From Cunninghamia lanceolata (Eukaryota; Streptophyta; Pinopsida; Cupressales; Cupressaceae): 64,000 bases of DNA. The stretch is from positions 124,001 through 188,000 of the forward strand of contig BSBN01001759.1 in NCBI GenBank assembly GCA_027924645.1, in the 5' to 3' direction. The translations under genes and the position numbers were made by a program. Of this stretch, positions 24,216 through 34,132 are shown one piece after another (position 1 is the stretch's first letter; each line of letters opens with the position of its first letter). The notes below the pieces were generated by a model. That model saw only the letters and a program-made list of their open reading frames with translations, did no database searches and had not been told where the DNA came from.

Positions 24216-24624
24216 ACTCGACTCGGCAAGCCAATTTTTGGAGAGTAAAAAAAACTCGGAGAAAACTCGGCAACTTAAAAATTGCTTAAATTTCGTTAGC
24301 ACATTTTTTTGTAAAATTCAATGACAAGATTAATCCAATGAGTCCATAAATGAGTACAAAAGTGTTTTCCTTTAAATTTGATTGACTTTAATGCAATTGA
24401 TTACAAAATCGCATTCTCATGCAGAATCCTGATGGCTGAAAGCCTGATAGTCTGATAGAAATTACAATAGATAGCTGAAAATGAAAATAGTAAAACTAGA
24501 AGTAAATACTAAATACTACATATTACACCTTCCTCTTCCCTAATTTAGTCAAAGCTAGGGAAGAGGTAGATGCTCTAGTCCTGCGAGTACGCGGTGCCAG
24601 TGGCTCCTCGGTTGGCATGGAAGG

Positions 24625-25010
24625 CTATGGCTGAGGCTCGACCACCATCCTGGAAATATCAAGCTCTGGCAATGACTCCTCATCCTCATGAATGTTCTCC
24701 AAATCTACATCTCCTGTTGCGACCACATCCTCCATTGCCTGTCTCTCGAAATCAAGAATCTTGTCTACGGTAAACAATGGAGGCTGCTCATCCCGCCCTG
24801 TCCAATCACTATAAGGATCTATCTCATCCAAATCAATAGGATCCAGTGATTTGTCCTCTACTCTTTTTGTGTGCAACCGAAGGTTGTATTGCACAAAGAC
24901 AAGGTCATTGAGGTGCTTTTGAGCTAATTAGTTCCTCTTCTTCATGTGAATGGCCTCAAACAAGGTCCAATTCCGCTCACAACTGGATGCACTACAAAGC
25001 TCCTATTTTC
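24625..25010 (-). pseudogene. hAT transposase C-terminal dimerisation fragment
   Basis: Reads on the minus strand as ERNWTLFEAIHMKKRN, then a stop, then HLNDLVFVQYNLRL, followed by an acidic tail with DWTGRDEQPP. This is the conserved C-terminal motif of plant hAT transposases and is homologous to 2262-2615 and to 40037-40390. BED finger and catalytic core are absent, so it is an internally deleted copy. Confidence 0.8.
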
Positions 25011-25195
25011 CATGCCTCAGAATTGCAAAATCATGTCAAATTCCACAACATTTTACTAAGGGGTCCTTGTTCTTTCACCCTGATGCATGTTCCTGAAACC
25101 CTAAATTTGGCTAAGTCTGAAATCTGATGGATCCTCCAAAATCTGGAATCTGCATGTTAAATCCCATGGATTCGAAACCTATCTCAAACACCCTG

Positions 25196-25276
25196 ACAGT
25201 ATATTTCAAAATATTTAAAGTATAAGAAATTCAATAGACAAACTTATACTTGAATGTATTTTGAAATACACTGTCA
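25196..25276. repeat. fold-back sequence (about 32-bp arms)
   Basis: Left arm GACAGTATATTTCAAAATAT... and right arm ...ATTTTGAAATACACTGTC are near-perfect inverted repeats separated by under 20 bp. A related fold-back lies in opposite orientation at 32372-32438, and about 100 bp of neighbouring sequence (GGCTAAGTCTGAAATCTG...CCTATCTCAAAC) is shared, so both belong to one larger dispersed repeat. Confidence 0.75.
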
Positions 25277-25439
25277 CGACCCTATTATGGTTTTACCTGC
25301 GCAGGCTGCGAGTCTTTGCCGAAAACTCGCCGAGATTTCGGCAGAAACTCAAAAAAAAAAAACTCTGCGAGTTAAAGTCAGAAAAACTCCGGAAGGAAAA
25401 AAACTCGCGAGTTTTCCTTGACTCAGCGAGTTTTCAGCC

Positions 25440-25784
25440 TATGGTTGTACGTCCTCCACCTCGCCACTATTACGTATGGCTTGAGTCTACCGTATGCCCT
25501 CCAACTTGTCCCGCTTTTGTACGGTCTGAGTTTTCTAAGTTCGTCTCCTGTGTGCAATTTCTCCAGGTCGTACGACTTACAATGCCTTGTTCGCCAGTAG
25601 CCATCAATGCCTTGTCTGTCCTGTATCCCATTGTATGACCACATATTTTTCCTATCGTACGAGATATATTTATCATACGTCCTCTGTCTGTCCTGTATCC
25701 CGTCATAAGACCACATCTTTTTCCTATTGTATGGGATATATTTACCGTACGCCCTCTATCTGTCCTATATCCTACCGTATGACC
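25440..25784 (+). repeat. GTACG-type tandem array, interrupted at 25785
   Basis: Roughly 75-bp units with TGTCCTGTATCCC, TATGACCACAT, TTTTTCCTATTGTATGGGATATATTT. The same units resume at 32836, directly after the 25785-32830 unit, showing where that unit inserted. Confidence 0.82.
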
Positions 25785-26589
25785 TGTTGATGATTGTTTT
25801 TCAACAAGTCAACAATTAGAGTAAAATACTGAGTATCTGACTCCCTCTTGAGCAAAGCCTCTCGGATGCTGAACTAGGTGATCAAACGAGATGACTCCAA
25901 GGTTCCTTCTGATGATTTCGGTAAGAGACAGCTTAGCGATTAAGTATGATTTTGCTGTTTACACACAAAGGGACTTACACAATTGTTCAAGTAACTTGCT
26001 GTTTCAAGGACTATGGAAGTGGATACTAGAGAGCCTAAGCGCTGCAATTGATGGGTATGATTTAGCAATCGAGGTTCTTTGGTTCTAATCCCAACTGAAT
26101 GATAAAAAAAAAGGTAAAAGATGTAGGGTTTAGAAATACTAATCTAATCCTAAATGCAAGGACGTTTACTACTTGAAGTGAAATTGAACCAGATCTTGTT
26201 TCGCCAAGATAAAACAACTACACAAGATAGGTGCAATCTTCAAAGGTGTACAAGATGTTTAAATCAATTATGCTCATGAAAGATTCAACAAGCATAAAGA
26301 TCAAATTGACGTTCAATTGTTCAGACTAACCATGCACTGCAATCCACAAGCCGTAGACTACAAATGGTATGAACTTATAGACTTCACCACAAAGCAATAA
26401 AGCAACCTTTCATTAACTAACTTAAACTTAAAGAAAACTTATAACTTAACTTAATGTTCGTTTGAAAATTGAAACCATGCAACACTCGGAAACATAAATA
26501 GAATCACCGAAGCAATGAATCTTTTATAATCTCAGAGAGCTCTTACAACAATTTCAGAATTTCCAACCTCTTCAAATGAGAGCAATGAG

Positions 26590-26606
26590 AGCTCTTTTAT
26601 AGACCT
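26590..26606 (-). promoter_or_regulatory. TATA-like box of the 25785-32830 unit
   Basis: Minus strand GGTCTATAAAAGAGCTC, downstream of the long reading frame and about 0.8 kb from the 3' end of the unit, where an LTR promoter would lie. A second weaker TTATAAAAG is at about 26520-26528. Confidence 0.5.
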
Positions 26607-26792
26607 CAAAGAAAAGAAGGGTCAAGATCGATCGGCCGAATTAGCGGACCAGATCAAGCCACATCACAAGTAGTTGTAACAAACTATCCTTTATTAAATG
26701 AAGGAGGCTCACTTTATTAAATGAAAGGAGCTATGAAGGAGGGAACAAAGGCACGCTTTCCAAGAAGATAAGGAAGCCACATCATATGCCTT

Positions 26793-29700
26793 TTATGTAG
26801 TAGTACCATGAGATACAATGAATCTAGACACAATTTGAACAATATCCTCCATTGGTACACTTGTCGCCGCATTAATGGATCCTTCTGCCACTGCTACATC
26901 TGACTCATAGACGCCAAGTGTCTTCTCCCAGTCGTTTATCCAAGACTTATTTTCTCCAAGACGATATGCAAGTGTGAATATACTATCCAGCTGACCTTCA
27001 CTAAGTCCATCATATTGAAAGTAGAATGCCTTAACTTGTTGCTTCATATTTTCAATAGTAACATTTCCATAAGGATTACATATTGTTGTCAAAGCAGTGT
27101 ATATATGATTCTTTGTTCTTAGAAGAACACTCCTTATTCTGGACATATCTACTTCAATTTTATCAACCAGTTGCCCCTTGTTGTGAAAGGAGAAATACCA
27201 AGTGATGAAGTCATGTGGAGTATCTCTATCAATCACCTTATCATGAATTAGATCTTCTAATGGAGCTTCCATTAAACTCTTGAGCTGTGGCATGTATTGC
27301 TTTTTGATTGGTTTGAACTCAGCACAATTTCTTAATAAAGCTTGAACTCGATCTTTAAGCTTAATGACTCTATCATACACTTGCACAATTTCCTCAAGGT
27401 GAGTATATGCCTTCTCTTCTGTCTTTTCTATCCATCCTTTCATCATCTGAGATGAAGTTCTCATGTTTTCAACTTGGGATACTGTTTCTTGTGGAAGAAT
27501 AGACGGAGGAATTGGAGTAGCTTCCTTTTGTTGGATAGGCTGCATGACTTGCTGAATGTAATGCTTCAATGTATTAAAATCTTGTTCAACCTTCATCCTT
27601 GCTTCTCTTTCTTGCTTCAACATGCTTCTTACACTATTCACTGACTCTTGTAGTTCCTCTTCTACCTGTTCCCTTGTGATTGGACCCATGCCAATAGTAG
27701 TCATATTGTAATCCTCAGGTGCCATATTTTCTAACTCCTTGTCAATTCTAGGAACAGCTATATGTACCTCTCTATTTCCAGCAGAATCTTGAGTGATTTT
27801 GGAAAAGACTGTTACTTTCTTCTTCTGATTACCCTTCTGTGAATTTACAAGCAATTCCTCAACTGGAGCAGGCTGATAAGTTTCTACAATTGTACTTTCC
27901 TCAATCCTTTGCCGCAACCAAGGTGGAAAAGCGGAAAGATCTCGCTGTCCTTGAGCTTGACTGTGTTGAACACGAGCTACTTCCTCATCAGATTCCGCTC
28001 GACCTACTTCATCTTGATCAAGATCATCATTCTCCTCCATTATGACAGTGGGGCTTGACTGAATCTCTTCTGATGGAATCAAGGCAACTTCTTCTATAAC
28101 TTCTATCTCTTGTATTGGATTCTGAACAACTGAAGCACCTTCTTGTGGATTAGATGAAATAGACGGATTATTCTTCTTTTGAGGTCTCCGACTTGATTCT
28201 CTTTGATCTTGACTAGGTCTTTTCCTCTTTCTAGCTGGATTATTACTTTGATCATTTCCACTATGTTGTGGTTGGCTATGTGTACTATGCTATCCTGGTT
28301 CTCCTTCATCCATCTTATTGTAAGTAAGAACTCGGCCTTCATCATTCATTTCTTGCAATAGTTGATTTATACATACTTGTGTCATGACTAAGACCGGCTT
28401 TATCAATTCTTCTTCGGACACATCCTTTTTTGACCAATCAACTATATAAGGCAAATCCTTTATTTTATCAAATTCATCTATCAACATAGTATCATCTTCA
28501 GTGAACTGGTCTGGTATCCTGAAAACTTTGGAAGCTCTAACTAAATCCCAGGGGAGTCTCGAACTTTGAAGTGTTCGGAGATCATCTTCATCTTGGGCAC
28601 TGGCCCAGTGGTCTTCCAACTGCTTGACATGCTTAAATTCTCGGTTATATTTCCAGCAAACTTGAAAAGGATCAAAGTTAAGCCTCTTGGTGCCATGAGT
28701 TTGCAAATGGTATGCCTGTAGCTCTATCTCAGAATATTCAGCTGCTGATAATGATGGACATTCCAGATTTTGTCCAAGAAGAAGTGGAAACTGGATCCCT
28801 CCTTTCTTCTTCAACTTTTGCAACCTGATGAGTTCTAGGAGTTGCCTTGTAACCTCTAACATCACCATCCTGTTGGTTGGATATCTTGGTAATCTGTATG
28901 GATATGATGTAAACCCTTGGATCCTTAGGTAAGTGTACCTTTCATGCTGAGTATACCAGTGTCCATATGCTGAAATGAATTCTCTCGCTGCATTAGACAA
29001 CCTTTTATGAAATTCTCCCCTTAGTTTCTTCATTATGAACATAGCAAACGCATCATTGAACCTTGTATAATGATTGATACTCTTGAGGTGCAACTGAGGA
29101 TAACACTGATGCGATAGGTACTTGTTAGGCCCAATGCCAACTTCTCCTCTTTTGGTCAAACCTGAGTAGACTTCATTTCTTGCGAGAAGGTATACCACAT
29201 AGGAACTCATATAACAAGTCTTGGTTTTAGCAAAATTGATGAACTGCTCATGTATACTTTGACTGATAAGTCCAGCCCAATCAATCATCTTCCCTTTGAG
29301 AACTGACTTGATGAAAGAGTACATCCAAGGCTGAAAGGTAGCAGATTGCGGCATTCCTGTCATTCTATTTAGAAACATAATCAAGTATCCAATTTCAGGA
29401 TGAAAATCTGACTTGTGAAACTGTGGAGGATTATTCATATTGAACTTCATAGCTGGATTGGCCATCCATTCTCTCCTTATTTCCTGCAACTTGGTCTTTG
29501 AATCAACATCGTATTCCTGCTGACCTTGTTGTATCGAGATACTGATCATTCTTTCCCTAGTTGGAATGTTGAAAGTTTCTTCAACTGCCTCCTTTTGCAA
29601 ATAAGCTAATATCGTTCCATCTTTGGCTATAATTTGCCTTGTATCTACATCATATTTCTTGACACATTCAATGATCATCTCTGGACACGGCAAAGCTGGC

Positions 29701-29918
29701 GGAAAACAAGCAGCTTCAATGGCTCCACTCCTCATGATGGCTCGAGCAAGACTACCTCCGTTGGGTTCCTCAAGGACTGACTTGATGTCTTCCAAGTTGC
29801 TGTTGCCCATATTCGTGTCTCCTACATTTGTCCACCTTGAAACGAGCTTTGATTCGGGAATTTTCCCCTTAGCATCCATCCGGATCTTCGCTTGTCGTTC
29901 TTTGGAAGTCATTGCCAT
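26793..29918 (-). pseudogene. 1,042-codon reading frame of unknown function, one internal TAG
   Basis: From an ATG at 29918 (MAMTSKERQAKIR) the frame is open to a TAG at 28290-28292, then continues in the same frame to a stop at 26793. There is one interruption in over 1,000 codons. The N-terminal half has motifs such as EMIIECVKKYDVD, EETFNIPTRERM, WMYSFIKSVLKGKMIDWAGL and CYMSSYVVYLLARNEV. Its overall logic recalls the 'putative plant transposon protein' domains of plant LTR elements, but I cannot assign a family. After the stop comes a basic ARKRKR...RRPQKK segment (nuclear-signal-like), an acidic stretch, a coiled-coil-like region (EEELQESVNSVRSMLKQERE) and a conserved-looking C-terminus. 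No gag knuckle, protease, RT or transposase signature. Confidence 0.72.
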
Positions 29919-30339
29919 GATCCTGCAAACTCGACGCGAATAAGTAATTGCAAACACAATCTTCACTTCAGCCACTTTAGTGGATTAAATTTATGAAGTT
30001 TTCCTTTATAATTATGAAATATTATTATCTAGACTCAAGGAATCTATGAAAATCCACTTATCCTTCTTAAATTTTACCAATACTTGAACAATTTAAATGC
30101 ATCTAATGAAGGAAAAAGAAGAAAATCAGATCAGAAAAAATTCAGATCAGACTTACTTGATAGGCTGCTTTGAATTTGATACCTTGAAATTTGATCCACC
30201 ACTTGCTTGGATTGACAAAATCAAATTTGTACTTCTATAAAACCTTCTTGTTGCTGCTCCTTGAAGACAAATCTGCTTTTGCAAAGTAATTCTGCTCTTT
30301 GAAAATGACAAAAATGAAAAGGAGATGAGATATATATAC

Positions 30340-32340
30340 ATAATTTGCTTTAAAACTTTACCTCTTCCCTAGGCCGACCTCCTTTATTATAGTGAAAAAC
30401 ATTTAATTTTGATTGATCTTTATTTAATAAAATGCTATTTCCACGTTTTTCAAGGTAAAAAACCATTAAATGTTTGAACTTTCCTTTGATTGGCGCATTA
30501 GATGGGGTCTTGACGATCTCCTTGTAGATGGAAATTTTGATACCTTCTTCTTCAAGCGCATTGGATGAGGCATGGAAATCCTCTTGCCTTTTACATTTGA
30601 CAACGTGTTCGAGGTCTTCTTCATATTCTTTGGATTCGTGTTTGAGTTTCTCCTTGCATTGGATGAGTAGATTGAAGCCTTCTTCTTTGAGATACCTTGA
30701 TCTTTCTTCATAACCCTCTAGGCGCATTGGATCAAGGTTTGAAATCCTCAAGCATTTCACTTTAAAACACCCTCAAAATCCTAATGTATGGCGCTTTGGA
30801 TCAAGGTTTGAATTCCTCTTAGCATTTCGCATTGGATGAAGGATAAAAATCCTCTTAACACTTCGCATTAGATCAAGTTTTAAGACTCCTCTCAACATTG
30901 CTTTAGTTTGAACTAGTTTTCACTTGCTTAAGGGAGTGGCGCATTGGTTGAAAGATTGAAATCCTCAAGTTAGTGTTTTGGAATACTCTACCTTCTCCCC
31001 TCTAGCGCATTAGATGGGCAACTTGAGATCTTCATGTGTGGCGCACTAGATAGGTAGTTTGAGATCTTCTCATGTGTGGCGCATTAGATAGGTAGCTTGA
31101 GATCTTCAAAAACAAACTTCATTCTCCCTTCATGTATGGCGCACTAGATGCCACTTTTGATTTCTTCTTGTTGAGCACTTTGATAAGGGTCTTGGAAGTG
31201 GCGCATCACTTCATTATGTTGAAATCTCCAAAACTTCGGTATATTGATGGCCTTTACCTTGAAGTGAATCATGCATGGTGTTGGCGCATTGGATGGGACA
31301 TGGAGAATCCTCTAGAAACAAATCTCATTCTTCCTTATGTTGCGCATTGGATGACCTTGAAGTGGGCGCATTAGATCACCTTGTTGGAAGCTTCAAAACT
31401 TAGGGGTATTCATGAAGTTGGCGCATTAGATAAAGCTTCAAAATCCTCTAAACTAAAACCTTGAAGGCTTGACCTTAGATGTCCACTTTCCTCCTTGTAG
31501 GGTGCATTGGATCAAGGATGGAGAATCCTCTAGATTACGCTTTAGATAAGGGTCCTTCAACCTTCACACTGAAACAACTTTGGCACACTAGATCAGCTTT
31601 TTGGAATCTCTGGAGTTTCCCCTCATGAGGTCGCATTAGATGAGGCATTGAAGATCCTCTAGACTTCGCCTTGGAGACTTGACATTGGATAGGCGCATTA
31701 GATAAGGGATTGGAATCCTTAAATTTCTAGCACATTAGATAAAGCTCTTGGAATCTTCTAGACTCACATTGGTGAAGTGGTTCTAGCACTTGCGTTGAAT
31801 GTTTGGGAGTCGTCCATTGGCGCATTAGATGAGGAACAAAAATCCTCTAGATTTTGGCGCATCACTTGAACTTTTCAAATCCTCTCAAATTGGATCCTTC
31901 TCAAGCCAAAAACCTTAAAACTTCTTCTTCTTTCTAGGTGGCGCATCAGTTGAACTTTTTAAATCCTCTCATCTCTTTTCAAAATTTTAGATTTTCGGAG
32001 TCAATTCTAGCGCATTGGATGAGCTTTGGAAATCCTCTGACACTTATCATCTTTTAATTCACTCCTAGATTCGCTCTAAGACTTGTCTTTTCATTTTCGC
32101 ATTAGTTGAGTGTTTTAAATCCTCATCTTTTCCCTCAAAATGATCTTTTAGTTTGGGCGCAGTAGATCATTGATCGAAATCCTCATGTTTCTTCGCATTA
32201 GATCAAGGTTGTAGTGGGCGCATTGGTTCATCAAGTGGAAATCATCATCTTCAAGCGCCTTTTTCCTCGTGATTTTGCGCCAAGATTTTGCGCCACTTAA
32301 GTGCCCCGTCGCACTAGATCAGCTTTTTGAATCCTCTGGA
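30340..32340. repeat. GCGCATTAGAT minisatellite (degenerate, about 35-40 units)
   Basis: Plus-strand core GGCGCATT(A/G)GAT(G/C)A(A/G), usually followed after 5-25 bp by GAAATCCTCT or GAATCCTCTAGA, repeated irregularly over nearly 2 kb. It lies upstream of the long antisense frame. Short frames on either strand here (for example 30350-30760) are by-products. Analogous GCGC-rich tracts occur in R1 and in the solo LTR 36153-38811. Confidence 0.85.
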
Positions 32341-32371
32341 ATTGTCAGGCATTTTTCAGGATCACGAGGGT

Positions 32372-32438
32372 AAAGGTATATTGAAAAATATATTTAAGTA
32401 TAAGTTTTTATACTTTAAATATTTTTCAATATACCTTT
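32372..32438. repeat. fold-back sequence (about 30-bp arms)
   Basis: AAAGGTATATTGAAAAATAT... mirrors ...ATATTTTTCAATATACCTTT with a minimal loop. Related to 25196-25276 in inverted orientation, with shared flank to about 32560. Confidence 0.8.
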
Positions 32439-32835
32439 CAGGATGTTTGAGATAGGTCTCGAATCCACCGGATTTAAGATGCAAAATATAGAATTTGAAG
32501 GATTCACCAGATTTCAGACTTAGCCATTTTTCAGGATTTTCAGGATTTCAGGCTCCAGGCTTAGTCTCTTCAGGGTCTCAAACATTCTTCAGGATTACTC
32601 TCAAGATTCATTATCTAGATGGGATTTGATCATAATTCTTCATCACTGCGAGTTGATCTGCCTCCTAATCATGAACCAACGATCATAGAAGAGGAAATCA
32701 CTAACGGATCGGCAGAGAAAAATGAGTCAGGTCATCATCAAAATCTCATTGAAAACTCATTGAAAGCACAGAGCTCAAAAAAAAGGGGGTCCCTATTCCT
32801 AATGGGGTGATGTGTGATTTGGTCACAACATGACC

Positions 32836-33080
32836 ACTTTTTTTTCCTATCGTATGGGATATATTTCCTTGTTGCATGACTCCTTTTGGTTGTTGTACGA
32901 CTCCTTTTCCGCTTCTTCCATCCAATCTATATCACTTTCCTTGCATCGTATGATCCCTATTCTATGTGGTTTCTTCTTCCGTACTATTAGACTCCAGTAT
33001 GTACGACCTATTCAACTTGCCAATAAACTCATGCTTTTGCAAGTTGTACGACATGTATGGTTGGTTACTGCTCCAAGAAT
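32836..33080 (+). repeat. continuation of the GTACG array of the gypsy interior
   Basis: TTTTTTTCCTATCGTATGGGATATATTTCC followed by several TTGTACGAC / CGTATGA phrases, matching 25640-25780. Confidence 0.75.
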
Positions 33081-33169
33081 TCTGCATTCAAATTGATAAA
33101 GTGATTGCATTCAGCAAAATGGTGTGCGCCATGAAGGTTTGCATGGTTTTGAAGATCTTCATTTGGGCT

Positions 33170-33320
33170 TGGTGGAGGGAGCGCACCAGGAGCACTGCCC
33201 CCGGACCCCGCGAGGGGTGCTACCTCTCAACTCTGCTGGGGGTGCTACCCCCAAACTCCCGTGAGGGGGGCTAACCCTCAACCCCACTGGGGGTGTTGCC
33301 CCTAGACCCCCATCAAACTC
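33170..33320 (+). repeat. GC-rich 34-bp tandem repeat
   Basis: Four degenerate copies of a unit reading GGGGGTGCTACCCCCAAACTCC(G/C)(G/C)TG, strikingly GC-rich in an AT-rich neighbourhood. A single decayed copy of similar sequence is at about 53105-53155. It lies in the 3' non-coding part of the gypsy element. Confidence 0.8.
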
Positions 33321-33749
33321 ATTGTTGAAGTTCATGATTCAAATGATTCAACTCTTCCAGGCAAACATAGAGAATCATTCTTGTTGGTTGGTGAATTAAA
33401 TGAATGTACATTCATGGCATATGGGGACACTAAACAATCTTTTCATAATCAGAATGCTTCTAAAATGCTTGCAGTACTATCTAGGTTCAATGATCGATGG
33501 GGTACAACATTCTTAGCGTTCAATGTGCAATCAAATTGTTTCTTTTGGTTTGTTGGTTTTCACCATTCTCCGTCTACTGGCAAGTGTTTGGGATGTGTTG
33601 GTTCCTACTTCTACTTCGCTTGTACTTCCAGGTTTTCCTCCAAGTTCTTTAACATTGTCGTCAGTTTGGCAAAGCTTACCTAATGTCACTTGATACTTTT
33701 AATGGTTTTCTGTCGTTTGGAAGACGACTTTTTCTTTTGGGGGGGATGA
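33320..33749 (+). other. 3' untranslated end of the gypsy element with polypurine tract
   Basis: The frame 33381-33683 could be a remnant of gypsy-internal coding sequence but shows no domain. The purine tract TTTTGGGGGGGA lies at about 33736-33747, next to the 3' LTR. Confidence 0.55.
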
Positions 33750-34127
33750 CGTAGTCAGTGTATAATGTCGATGCTTATATTTGATAATATGGGTTATCCG
33801 ACTATGTAACTTGACTATGTAACCCAGCTATGTAATTTGACTGTATTAATTGTTTGTCGGTTCTCGTGTAGTTGAGAGTTAGAGTCGGTCAGTTGACGGT
33901 TGTGTTCCTCTTGGCAACCGTCGAGACCTTTAAATAGTCTTTGTATTGTCAAGGAAAGTAGTATGATGTAGTTGGATCGACTTTGATCCTTGGCCGATCA
34001 TCTCTGGTCTACTTCTGTAATAATTTGATGAGCAAATAAAGATATACTTTTACTCCTCTATCTAGTATGCATTGTTAATTCTGTTCATTATTACAAGTAT
34101 TCATTTTATTAGATAGGCGATTAAACA
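33750..34127 (+). repeat. 3' LTR of the gypsy element
   Basis: 378 bp. The first base reads C where the 5' LTR has T (CGTAGTCAG versus TGTAGTCAG), consistent with a point change after insertion. The AATAC duplication follows. Confidence 0.88.
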
Positions 34128-34132
34128 AATAC

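Larger units (their letters stand above)
24215..25445 (-). mobile_element. hAT remnant keeping only the transposase C-terminus
   Basis: Both edges carry clustered ACTCGG / CTCGGCGAG-type repeats (24225-24290; 25315-25435) in opposite orientation, with outer ends TTGGAAAACTCG and GCTGAAAACTCG. The interior is only about 0.9 kb and encodes just the hAT dimerisation region. Exact ends and target duplication could not be fixed because the insertion lies in a GTACGAC array. Confidence 0.65.
25785..32830 (-). mobile_element. 7-kb LTR-like unit with an internal long reading frame (putative giant solo LTR)
   Basis: On the minus strand it begins TGTTGTGACC (32830) and ends CAATCATCAACA (25785). It is bounded by a perfect 5-bp duplication TGACC (25780-25784, 32831-32835) within an otherwise continuous GTACG array. 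TG...CA ends, short inverted termini and 5-bp duplication are LTR-retrotransposon hallmarks, yet no second LTR, primer-binding site or polypurine tract was found inside. In transcriptional order it holds a fold-back, a 1.9-kb GCGC minisatellite, a long reading frame, a TATA-like CTATAAAAG (about 26596), then about 800 bp to the 3' end. That order is U3-R-U5 with a gene in U3. An element that lost one LTR by deletion is the alternative. Confidence 0.62.
20326..34127 (+). mobile_element. Ty3/gypsy element with gag and protease only
   Basis: LTRs at 20326-20643 and 33750-34127 are flanked by a perfect 5-bp duplication AATAC (20321-20325, 34128-34132). The primer-binding site TGGCACCGTTGCC begins at 20645. 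A purine tract TTTTGGGGGGGATGA precedes the 3' LTR. Gag and retropepsin lie at 20690-23563. Reverse transcriptase, RNase H and integrase are absent; GTACGAC/GACGACTTG minisatellites occupy their place. A hAT remnant and the 25785-32830 unit are nested inside. Without these the element is about 5.5 kb, resembling the described TR-GAG class of non-autonomous gypsy elements. Confidence 0.9.
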
